The translations under genes and the position numbers were made by a program. A DNA stretch of 64,000 nucleotides from Ottelia alismoides (lineage: Eukaryota; Streptophyta; Magnoliopsida; Alismatales; Hydrocharitaceae). Under the pieces are notes generated by a model that made no database searches, was not told the origin of the DNA, and was given only the letters and a program-made list of their open reading frames with translations. The stretch covers positions 434,001-498,000 of the forward strand of contig JAZKJV010007246.1 of NCBI GenBank assembly GCA_037367405.1. Direction: 5' to 3'. Shown here piece after piece: positions 49,621 through 60,001 of this stretch. The first letter of the stretch is position 1; each line of letters begins with the position of its first letter.

Positions 49621-50493
49621 CTACCCAATATATGCCTGACTTTGAGGGATATGAATCAGTATGAAAAGAATAATCTGCGTCACGATTGGGAACCGGTCTG
49701 TTGCCTGAAATGTATCCTGGACCAGGAATGCGCTCTCCAAGCTCTCCTCCACTAGCATCTGTACATCAGCAGACTCTGAAGGTGAGAGGATGGCTCGTAA
49801 AACTAGATCGAACCAAACCACCTCATCATTTGTAATCACAAAATCACAGTCCTGGTGGATGTCTCGCTTTACCTCTGTCATCTGCTCTGAATCTGAAGGC
49901 GGCTCTTAGCAAGATGAATCTCTGGCTCTAGTCTCCTCGATCCTCTCTATTTGTATACTCTCGCCCTCGACGCAAAAGTATACCTTCCCACTATCATGGT
50001 CGGACACGACCTTGGTTGTGGCCAAGAACGGGAGTCCTAGAATGATTAGGGTATCGGTCACAAACTCAGGGATCTCCATGTCCAACATTACAAAGTCCAC
50101 GGGGACTTGCATGCCGTGAATTGTGATGACCACATCCTTCAGTAACCCCTTCGGCCTCTTGACAGATCGATCAACAAACTAAAGGACCGTCCTACTCTGT
50201 CTAAGATGGACAAACTTGAAGCGGTCGAGTAAGGCTGCCGGAAGTAGGTTAATCGAAGAACCGCTGTCTAATAGAGTCCGATCGAACCTCTGCTCATGAA
50301 TATGGCATCTGACATACGTGGCTCCTACATCTGGTCTCTTGGCTGGCAGATGGTTCTGGATGATGAAGTAAGTGGTGCGAGTGAGCACATGGATCTTAAA
50401 CTGGTGGTTCCTCCTCTTCCTCCGAATGGTGGTCCTGTCTCTGAGGAATCTTTGGAAGAGAGGGATGTGCTCCAAGGCCTCCGATAGAGTCAA
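49621..50493 (-). pseudogene. Athila aspartic protease, broken
   Basis: Leftward frame from 50493 contains FDRTLLDSGSSINLLP, with the active-site D-S-G encoded at 50260-50268. A TAG at 50179-50181 stands where the plus-strand element has CAG (Gln in LQFADRS). Beyond it, 50133-49906 gives VPVDFVMLDME and ILGLPFLAT, where the plus element has ILGRPFLAT. The acidic linker to RT (49881-49621, DIHQDCDFVITNDE) also matches the plus element. The enzyme would cleave the Gag-Pol polyprotein. Confidence 0.9.
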
Positions 50494-50547
50494 CCGAATG
50501 TGAAATTAGTCCATCATCTGCTGGATGAACTCTACCTGGTTTGACTT

Positions 50548-53041
50548 TTATGGATCTTTTTTGGTCCCCTTAGCCAAGTGGAGTGCTTGGGGGAAGGGGA
50601 CGACTGGGTCCTTCTCAGATGAAGGACTAGGATCGGGTCTATGCTGCTCTGGCAAAGTAGAATGCATACATAAATCATCAATCAACACAAATGGATTCGC
50701 AAATAATAAACCATTTCCTTTATTCACAGAATCGTCATGGGATACATGAACTAAATGGAAAGCAACATGCAAAGAACTGGTAATGGTGGCCTCAGCGCCA
50801 CCCTCGGCATCTGGAATAGCGGCATCAGTACCACGCTCTGGCTCAACAATAATGGTGGCATCAGTACCACCTCCTCTATCTGGTGAAGAGACAGCCTCAG
50901 TACCGTCAGCTGGATCAACGTCCTTGGTGGTGTCAGCACTACCATCATCATCATCATCTTTAGAGGCATCAGCATCGCTCTCCTCCTCGTCTGGCGCTCC
51001 AGAGGCTGCATGGGGTCGTCGCTCAGATGAGGTGCCGCCTGCTAGCATCCTACTGCTCCTAAACGAAACAAAATCATCATCAAACATGTATGCAGTAACA
51101 TCACCAAGTGAAGCACTAGGAGTGGTAATCTCAGTGAACTCTACCTGCTCAGACTTCCTCTTTAGGTTGTTCGGATTCGGCTCGATCTGGGCAGGAATGG
51201 TGGACTTCCCTCTCACAATCTCCCTCATCTCCTGTCAAAACTCGTCCACCTCCTGTCGGAAGGTGGCCTGCTGCTCGGACATGAGGCGGGATAAGTCATC
51301 AATGGCGGGGTTCTCATAGGTGGGCCCATAAGAACCTGATGGGTGGCCTCTCCGAAACTGAGGTTGCTGCTGCTGTGAAGGAGGGTAAAAGGGGTACTTC
51401 AAGTGATACTACTGCGGAGGCTGAAGCTGCCTCCAAGACTGTCCCTGCTGATAGGGATGAGGACCATGCTGCTGGTGTGATGGGAACTAGGGCTGCTGGT
51501 ACTGCTCTTGCTGCTGGCCGTACTGGCCACCCTGAATTGGAGGCTGCTGCTGGGAACTGGTACCTCTGGTCCTCCAATGGAATCTGGGATGGTCTTTTCA
51601 GATCCCAGGCTGGGGTCGGTCATACCATATCCCGTTGACATCCATCAACGACCCCTGCTCCTAAGTGGGTGGGGGGAGTACTGCCTGGGGCTGGTCCAGC
51701 TGATACACCGCCATCTAGATGTCCTGGGATGGTGGCGACTTGACGTACTACTGCTGCTGTGGCTGGTATGGCTCTGCCTGAACAAGGTGAACCTGTCGGT
51801 ACTGGGAGGAGGGCTGGGCCGAAATGTTGTTGCAGTCGGTGTCTGCTCGTGACCTGAGACAGGGCTGAGGAGCCGTATGTGCCTCTTGGAGACACATGAT
51901 CTGTGTCTTCAGGTCACTCAGCATCTGTGCCATCTGATCGATCTTTGTCATGCCCTGGCACTGCTTCTTCTCTATCAACTTGATCTGGTCCAGCTTCTTG
52001 CTGATGATACCCATGTCGGCGACTGTCGACTCTGCCTGTGCTGCTGCTGCTAACGAAGTAGAAGGACCAGCATCGACCCGTGCTATCCTCTGATAGGACA
52101 CGGCCTATGGCTGTGGTCTCCCCTGAGTATAGAGGTGGGTCTGGGACATCATTGTGTAGTTCTCGGCCATCTCCTCGTAGATGCCCAGACCTGATCCTCA
52201 TCCTTGGCGAAATACGAGCCTCCACAAGATGCATTCACTAACCCCTGCAGCTCCAGTGTAAGCATGCAGAAAAAGCTCTGAACAAGGTTGGGCTTCAAAA
52301 TGTCATGATGGGGGCAACGGTTTGTGAGCTCTCGGAACCTCTCCCATGTCTCATGGAATTTCTCATTACGAAGCATGGAGAAGTTGCTGATCAAGGCCCT
52401 CACTGCATTCGTCCGACCGAGTGGATAGTACTTGTTCAAGTACTCGGTGCGGAGCTGCTCCCAGGTGGTAACAAATCTCCCTAGATGCTTCAGCCAGTTG
52501 GTTGCTCTGCCTATGAGGGAAAATGGAAAGGAGATCATCCTGATGGTGTCCTCGTCCACATGCCGATCATGGACATTACTGCAGATCATCTCGAACTCCT
52601 GGAGATGGAGGTGCGGCTCCTCAGTCGCGAGCCCATGGAAGTGGGGAAGAAACTGAATCGTTTGAGGGGGAACTTGAAGTCCCCCACAATCGCTGGCAAC
52701 ATGATCCATTTGTGTGTGAGCGTCGATCTAGGGTTGTGCAACTCCCTCATCGGTCGTGCTGGTGCTGGCTGGACTAGCTCCTCAGGCTGATCTCTCTCTG
52801 AAATCTCTCCCTCTCCATATGCTCTCGGCTGATATCTATCTGCTCTCAGTCTCTCCATCTCTCTGCACATCTCTACCATGAAAGCCTCCTGATCTCGAAT
52901 CTGTCTCCGCATCGTCTCAAGGGAGGCTAACAGGGTGTTGTTTATTGCACCCTGGTCCAATACATAAGTCTCTATTGTACGGGGTCCATCGGTGCGCTCC
53001 TCACTGCTGGCCATGGTCTCTAAGGGTCCAAGATCAATCAT
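50548..53041 (-). pseudogene. Athila Gag, N-terminally deleted and frameshifted
   Basis: Compared with the intact frame at 60002, the match starts at YVLDQGAIN (near 52965), so about 90 N-terminal residues are gone and the frame opens straight out of LTR sequence near 53010. The capsid-like Retrotrans_gag part (FPFSLIGRATNWLKHLG, YYPLGRTNA, WERFRELTNRCPHHD) is in the frame at 52709-52149. Further frameshifts lie near 52670, 52150 and 51750. The part at 51228-50548 (IPAQIEPNPNNLKRKSEQV) carries the GTEA/GTDAT repeats. No CCHC knuckle is seen, as in the plus element. Confidence 0.88.
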
Positions 53042-54308
53042 GAGCTCCAGGAGGATGCGACGAAGGGGGTCGTCACCTCGACCACGCTGCGGTAGGAGGG
53101 GAAGCTCGAACGTGGCGGCGCTCCGGCCACGTACATTGAGATTCGGCTACACGCACTCTTCCCAACCACCAAAGGGCGCTTTTGAACGTTGTCACATAGG
53201 GGAAGGTTTCTAGGGTAGAATGAGGGCTTGCGGCGCGAGCTACTGAGCTGGGAAATGAAGTGACCCTTTTATAGCAAGTCCCAGGTGGGGAGGTTGAGCG
53301 GCCAGGGGCGCATGAACCAAGGAAGATCTGCTCTTCCCTAGGGATCCGCGGGGGTCGTGGATCCAAGGGGAAGAGGGGAGAGGTGGAATCAGAGCGAAAG
53401 GTGGACGGATCTGTGAGGGATAAATGGGAGAAATCGGGCTAAAACGTGGATCTGGGCGCAAGTGGTCCTAACACGGGGGAGGGGGGGGGGCAGTTGACCG
53501 AGGTCAACAGTCCCCCGTGGACGAATCACAAAATTCTAGGGTCAGAAATACTTAGGAATTAATTTAAAAATTGAAAATGATTTTTTTAAAAAATATTTTC
53601 AACATAAAAAATGTTTATTTATTTTCAAACTATTTTTAATTATTTTTTAAAAAATAAATTAAGGTATATACATTATATTATCTAATGTGCATATATAAAA
53701 TATTTATTTATTTTTATTTTAATATTTATTTTGTTTATTTTTGTACAAATACTCTAATTTTGTATTTTTTTTATTTACAACCAAAAATGTAGAGTATAAA
53801 ATGATTTTTATTTTATTTTTATTGATTATTTACAAGCATTAAATAAATAGGAATAGATACATATATACATGGTATGTACAAGGTAAAGAGAGAAAATTAT
53901 TTTGTTTTAATTTTTTTCTCATTTTTGTTTTATTTTTAGAGATATATACAAGATAATAGAAACACATTTTTATTTTTTTGGGAAAATAAATTATTTATAT
54001 TCATCTATATATATAGGGGATATGTACAAGGATGAGTGGCCCTATCTCTCTCTACTTATTTTATTTGGCGATCAGGCCCATGTTGGGCCCTCTCTTGGGT
54101 TCAGGTCACTAAATATTCATTCTAAATATTTCCTTCTTTTTATTTATTTCTTTATTCTCTTATTTTTGCACAAATGCATGCTAATTATTGATTATCAACA
54201 AATGCATGCTTATTGACAACTTCTTGTATTTACAATCATATACATGGTGTTTTGCCAAGAAAAATAGCTAAAATAAAAGAATAAAGAGTGATGAATGGGG
54301 ATTCATCA
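53010..54308 (-). repeat. Athila 5' LTR, truncated to its first 1.3 kb
   Basis: On the minus strand it begins TGATGAATCCCCATTCATC at 54308 and matches 43154-44442 of the 3' LTR. The match fades at about 53010, exactly where Gag sequence begins, so the rest of the LTR, the primer binding site and the leader are deleted. The TATA box (53265-53274) and W-box pair (53494-53507) remain. Confidence 0.88.
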
Positions 54309-54313
54309 TTAAA

Positions 54314-54774
54314 CTAGAGCTTGATCAACATCTTTGATTTGGGCAGCTCTAAATGACTCCGTTGGCTTGTATTCTTGATTGAACGGAGGTTGTATGCCCT
54401 ATACCCGACATTCCTTCTTCGATGGAGATTTGATGATCCAGCCTGGTGCGGCTCGTTCTTCAACGATGCTTAATAACCTGAGCAAACCTATACCCCGAGA
54501 TCCAATCATCATGATGATTTGATTGACTAGGAATAAAATAGGGGGAGACATGGCAGCGAAAATTTACAGAAAACACTTGAAAAACATAGTTTGATTTGAC
54601 AATAAATAATCTTTTGAGAACTATTTAATTTTTACATTTTTATATCTCAAATAAAAAACCCTTAACATGAATATTATACACAAAAATACAAAGAAAAAAA
54701 CAAAATTTGTTTTATTCAGAAACAATGCACATTGTACACAAAACACCCATAATAAAAGCTGAAAAAAGACTTTA
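54314..54774. other. Right flank of the Athila insertion, no gene
   Basis: Continuation of the pre-insertion sequence that ends at 41107 on the other side. Mixed composition; no feature recognised. Confidence 0.4.
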
Positions 54775-55079
54775 TGATGAGAGACCGATCAATCAGGGTT
54801 AAGTATCAAGTAAAATCCAAGGTCGTTGCGACCTCAATCAATCATCCAAGCTCAATTGAGTAGAATAAAACCACATAGAAATATCAATCAATTAGAACAT
54901 TTAAGCAGTTCGCTATTTTTATTTTCCTGGTATAGCTACCAGGGTCAAATACAAGGAGAACGAAAGAGATTCAAAGTAGTCAAATTTCTAAAAATAAAAC
55001 AATTTTTAATGGTTTTTAATTTTGTAAATTTTTAATTTATAATAACAAAACAAATCAATAAAAGTAAGAGAAAGCAACA
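54775..55079 (-). repeat. Athila-type LTR end, cut by the plus-strand element
   Basis: Starts TGATGAGAGACCGATCAATC at 54775. It then has AGGTCGTTGCGACCTCAAT and GGTATAGCTACCAGGGTCAAATACAAGGAG, matching the LTR end at 41108-41310 and the reverse complement of 58540-58726. It is interrupted at 55080 by the start of the plus-strand LTR. This is a nested insertion; the rest of the older LTR would lie beyond the window. Confidence 0.75.
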
Positions 55080-56039
55080 TGATGAATACCCATTCATCAC
55101 TCTTTATTCTATTATTTTAGCTACAAAAACCTTTGCAAATACATGTAGATATGTGTAAATACAAATAATTACCAAAAGCATGCATTGTGTAAAAACCTAT
55201 AATTAGCATGTTTTTGTGCAAAAATAAAAAGAATAAAGAGCAAAAAAAAAAGAAAAAAGAGGGAAATATTTAGAATAAATATTGAGCAACCTAACCCAAG
55301 GGAGGGCTCAGCATGGGCCTGACCGCATAAAAGCCAAAGTAGAGGGAGATAGGAGCTCATGTGTATATACTTCTGTAAATACAATAAATTATATTTTTCC
55401 TCACCCAAAAATATGTTGTAAGTATTTGTATATATCTTATTAAAAACAAAATACAAATAAAAAAAAAATCAAAAATTCAAAAATATACCTTCACCATGTG
55501 CATAGACCATCACCCATGTATTTATTTAACCCTATAAATAAATGAAATTATTTTCAGAACTTTTTGTGAATATTCTATGGCATATTTTGTAAATAAAATA
55601 AATAAAAAGAAACAAAACAAAAATCAAATAAAAATTACAAAATTAAAATACAAAAATACATTGTATAAATACCATGTATATAAATGTATATATCTATTTA
55701 TTTCACCCTTGTATATAAATAATTAAAATAAAATAAAAATATTCTTTTATTCCATATTTTATGGTGTAAGTAAATAAAATACAAAATGAGCATAGAAATA
55801 CATAAAAATAACAAATAAAAAATCAAAAATAAAAATCCATGTAGTGTACATATACCTATATATATAGCTACCCTATTTTTATTTCCAAAAATTAATTAAA
55901 AATCACCAAAAAATAGAAAAAAATAAAAGAAAAATATTTCATGTTTTGAGTTTTCTTTAATTCGGCCTATTTCTACCCTAAAATAAATAAACAAAAATCG
56001 AACACACGTGGCCGCTCCTGATTGGTCCACGGGGGATTG

Positions 56040-56053
56040 TTGACCCCGGTCAA
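56040..56053. promoter_or_regulatory. Inverted W-box-like pair
   Basis: TTGACC, two bases, GGTCAA, about 205 bp upstream of the TATA box. The same arrangement stands in three minus-oriented LTRs in the window. Confidence 0.5.
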
Positions 56054-56255
56054 CTCCCCCGCGGACTCCTTCCTTTTCTGGAAGAGGCGCGCCACCCCGC
56101 CTTCTCCGAATTTCCCACGCGTCTCCTGGCTGTCACCCACTCAACCCCCATGCCCGGATTCTTCGCCGTTCATCCCTCTCCCTCGCCGGATCTTCCGCCA
56201 TCAAATCCACGCCTTCCTTCGCCGTCGAGCCTCAACCCTAAACGCCCCTGTCACC

Positions 56256-56264
56256 TTATATATT
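56256..56264 (+). promoter_or_regulatory. LTR TATA box
   Basis: TTATATATT at the upstream edge of the GC-rich part, in the same position as CTATAAAAGG of the minus-oriented LTRs. Transcription would start about 30 bp downstream. Confidence 0.5.
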
Positions 56265-58729
56265 CTTCCCTCCGCCGCCTCCGCGCCCCATCTTTGGATC
56301 GCCATCCTTATTCCCGTGACCTCCAGAGCGAAGCCCGAGGTGACAGCTCGCGTTTGCCCCTGTTGCAGTGAGGTGAGGGTGTCCCGACCATCGATCCGGC
56401 GTGTTTCGCCGTCCTTGCTCCGCCGCCGGCGTTGAGCATCGAGCTTCAGGCCTTGACGCCCTTCGAAGCTACGACCAGGAGCAAGAGCAGCTCCAGCATA
56501 GTCTCCAGCATCCATCAGGTAACCCTAGTTCCTACCCATTTAGTGTAATTTCCGATTACCCCCAAATCGACCCATTGCTGTGTTCCGTTGATTCCGATTG
56601 CCACGCTCTATATCTCGATCATCGGACCATCTCATCACCTTCGCCGTATCCCCGTGCACTTTCTACGTCCGCTCATTCACCCCAGCTCGCCCCGGAGCTG
56701 GGATTCGAGTTCCATCGCCTCCGCCTCGCCGGAGCTCGTCCGCCCCACAGCACCGTCCACCTTCACCCCGCCTTCTTGGGTCGAGGCATTTTGCCCTCGA
56801 CCCGCGAAGCTTCTTGTCCACTTTGCAGGTACAAAGGAGGTGTCTGAGCCTCCAGTCCATTCAAGACCAGAGCTTCGCGCCGCCAGGCCTCGCCGGACCC
56901 CCTCCAGGGCTCGGCTGGACCATCAGCCATCGTCATCAGCTGCGGGACAGTACAGCGGAGCTTCTCCGATCAATTGCAGCAGCTGAGGAGGGGTGTAGCG
57001 CACGCAGGAGGCCGGCGAAGTTCGCCGGTGATGAGTTCTTGCACCCTCCTCCATAGCCGTCCGATGAAGACCTCGCTCCAGTTCTAATCCTGAGCGTTCA
57101 TCCTTGAAGGAGCAGCAGCCATTGATCTATCTGAGGAGACATCTGGACCGTTGTAGCCGAGGAGAGAGGACCAGGAGCCCAGCATCGTCAGATCTTCCAC
57201 GTGGACATCTCCCAGCCGTTGATCAAGCCGAAGGGACGAAGAGAGAAAAGGCGCAGCACATCCGGACCGTCCAGCCTACACGTGGCGCCTATCCGACCGT
57301 CGGCTAATAAAGGGGTAAATATCGTAGGGCCCCCTCGTAGTTTGTTATTTTCTTTTTAGTCCTGTAATTTTTAATTCAAGTTGTTTATTTTCTGGGATAT
57401 TTGCACCAAGGACCCTGTACTTATTTTTATTTGCATTTATACCCCCGCCTGTTGTGAGCCACGTGCGTCGTCACGTGTTATTCTGGGTTATTTGCAATAT
57501 ATGCCCTGTAGTTCTGGATGTTATTCATTGAATAAAATGTTTTAATTATTTGCATATATACCCCTGTGAACACTTATATGCGCATGTGCGTTTTATTTTG
57601 GGATATTTGCATATAAGCCCCTGAACTTTTGATACGAGTTATCAATAGGTCCTTGGAACTTATTTTTATTACATTTAGGTCCTTGAGTGCCCCAGGCACG
57701 TGCTTGGCACGTGACTTCTTGGGTATTTTGCACCAGGCCCCCAGAACTTTTGGGTATTTGCACATAGGTCCCTGTGCACAGTGCCCCACCTTTATTTTTG
57801 AATAAAATATCAAACGACCTCCAAATCCAATGAGATTTTGACACATGGCTCCTGCCATGGTGTAGGAATTTCTATGATTTTTGAGGACAATTTTGATTTC
57901 ATTTATTATTTTTAAAAATTCAAAAACCCCTATTTTTGCCACTGTTTGACTTTAAAAATACCAAAAAATTATAAAAACTCCACCAAAAATTCTAAAAAAA
58001 TTGGATACTGTAGTTTACTTGTTGTTTGATTTTCTAGCCAATTTTGGCTACTTTTCATCACTTAAAAACCCTAAAAATTGAAAAACCCCTAAAAACTCAT
58101 AAAAATTATAATAAATAAATTAAAAATCCAAAAACAATAATTAGGGTGCCTAAATTTTCCTTATTCTTTCTAGATTATAGGAAAATTACCTTTAGGGCTT
58201 TTTGAGATCCAAGAGTATTTTATTTTTGGGTCTTAAGCCTTGCTGGACAGTCCCCTTTGTTTTTCGCATTGTTTGATTTTTAATAAATAATTTACCCATT
58301 AGAAAAATGCCAAAAATTCACCAAAAACAGTAAAAAACTTAAAAAAACCTAAAAATCAATTTTCTGGAATTTTTGCATCATTTTTGGTGTGTGTAATAAA
58401 TTGTTGAAGTTCCCTTGTATTTACCTTCTTTAATTTTCTCATCATTTAAAAAATCTAAAAAAATTATAAAAACAAATAAAAACACTAAAAAAGACTCCCT
58501 TGGATTTCTGACTACATCGTAGGCTATTTAGCCAATCCGTGCTCCTTGTGTTCGACCCTGGGAGCAATACCAGGTTAATCTTATAGCTAGACCGCTCTAT
58601 TTTGTGCTTGCTTGTGTTTATCTCTGTGAGTGGTTGATTATTTTTCTTGATTGACTTAGTTGAGTGACTGAGGTCGCAACGACCTAATTTTCTGTACCTT
58701 TACCTCTGTCATTTGGCCGGTCATCAGAA

Positions 58730-58747
58730 TGGCGCCGTTGCCGGGGA
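58730..58747 (+). other. Primer binding site (tRNA-Asp)
   Basis: TGGCGCCGTTGCCGGGGA, starting 3 bp after the LTR end. It is complementary over 18 nt to the 3' end of plant tRNA-Asp(GUC), including the CCA tail. Athila elements often use this tRNA. Confidence 0.92.
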
Positions 58748-60001
58748 GCACGGCTTTGTAGTCATTTTTCTTCATATTGTCTCTCTTAATTATAACTGTT
58801 TTCTGACACTCTCTCTCTTTCTAATTTTTGTGCGAGGTACTGCGTGGAGAACTTGGAGTACACTTTTTGAGGACCCGCACGGGAAGAAGAGCAGGAGGAA
58901 GAGAGAGAAGAAGGAGTTTTCATTTCTGAGAGAGAGAGAGAACAATATTGTTGTAATAATTTAGACTTTGAACTGTGGACACTTGTAACTTAGCGGGTCT
59001 GTTTCGCCGAGCACCGGTGTGCTCGGGGGACCCATTCGGATTTTCGCGGCTTTTATCGTGATTTTTATAGCTAGCTGCCTTTTCCGGTGTTTACGCGGTT
59101 TTTCTCGAGCCCCTAGATTTAGGAATTTCTGTTGATTGTGACGTAAATATCTAAGGCCCAACACCTAATAGAATATCTGTTCCTATAGAACGTAATTGGA
59201 CCTTAATAAAATTCACTGAAAAAGTTAGTTTAATTGAATTTGAGACCACGTGCCGTGAGGAGTCACATACAGCGCTGGCAGGACCCGTTGTGGCGGGCAC
59301 CGAGTGACTCCCAAGATCGGACTCCGGACTCGATTCGGTTAGCTAACTATTGTTCTTCACGATCAATAGAAGTTGCTCATCTAGGACTCGGTTTTTCCTC
59401 GTTGCATCATTTAGGTAGTTTAATTCTGTATTTAAATTCTGCGCGGATCACTTGCATGTAGAGTGCTGGGGACAAGGTACGCATTTCTTTCTCTGCATGC
59501 ATCATTGATTTCTTCGCGCATCGGCTTTTTCGTTCTCTCCCTCTGTTTTTGGCTTAATCATCAAGAGAATCGGAAAAACCGTTAGGCCGCTTGTATTTAT
59601 TTTGAAAAAAAAAAATTAAAAAGAAAAACAAAAAAATTGGGACTGGATAACACTATTGACCCTAAAAGACACTCACATTAAAAATTTGTCTTGGGGAGAG
59701 CAACCCCCTCATTGTTTGGTTTGATTGTGCGAGAGAGTGACCCGAACACTAGGTAAAGCCCTCCGGTGCTCATCTCGACTGATTACCGACTCTTCTGTGC
59801 GGGACAGTCGGTTGAGAGAGTATCGGGTATCCCAGCAGGTCACGTAATCGCTCTGATATCTTGTGTGTTCACCAAATAAAATTGACAAGATAAATTGACC
59901 GAGCTTTCACGGTCTTCAGATTGTGTTGAGTTGGTGAACAAGGGGTTTGCTTTGCGATCATATTTTCTCCAGATCCCATCCGCCTTACTCGCCAGATCAA
60001 G
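58748..60001 (+). other. Leader between PBS and Gag
   Basis: 1.25 kb of untranslated leader. It has a purine-rich block (58870-58945, GAAGAAGAGCAGGAGG-like) and several short open frames. The packaging signal would be expected here but cannot be recognised from sequence alone. Confidence 0.6.

Larger units (their letters stand above)
41108..54308 (-). mobile_element. Athila-lineage Ty3/Gypsy retrotransposon, complete insertion, defective
   Basis: A 13.2-kb minus-strand insertion flanked by the identical 5-bp duplication TTAAA (41103-41107 and 54309-54313). From right to left: truncated 5' LTR, Gag, protease, reverse transcriptase, RNase H, integrase, a 2-kb non-coding region, PPT and full 3' LTR. 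Lineage follows from the protease motif DSGSSINLLP, the ILGxPFLAT block and the RT block around FMDDFSVYG, all typical of Athila. The 5' side lacks about 2 kb of LTR, the primer binding site, the leader and the Gag N-terminus. Coding regions carry many stops and frameshifts, and the LTRs have diverged visibly, so the copy is old and inactive. Confidence 0.93.
55080..58726 (+). repeat. Athila 5' LTR
   Basis: Begins TGATGAATACCCATTCATC and ends GGTCATCA, 3 bp before the primer binding site. AT-rich U3 (55080-56000), W-box pair (56040-56053), TATA box (about 56256), GC-rich middle (56000-57300) and AT-rich 3' part. Open frames in the GC-rich middle (for example 56401-56847, 56598-57056) have no recognisable domain and are probably compositional. 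Confidence 0.9.

Noticed and set aside
56022..57056. Overlapping plus-strand frames of 137-152 codons in the 5' LTR
   Set aside because: Three frames are open at once in a GC-rich segment, the mark of composition rather than coding. No similarity to known proteins is recognised.
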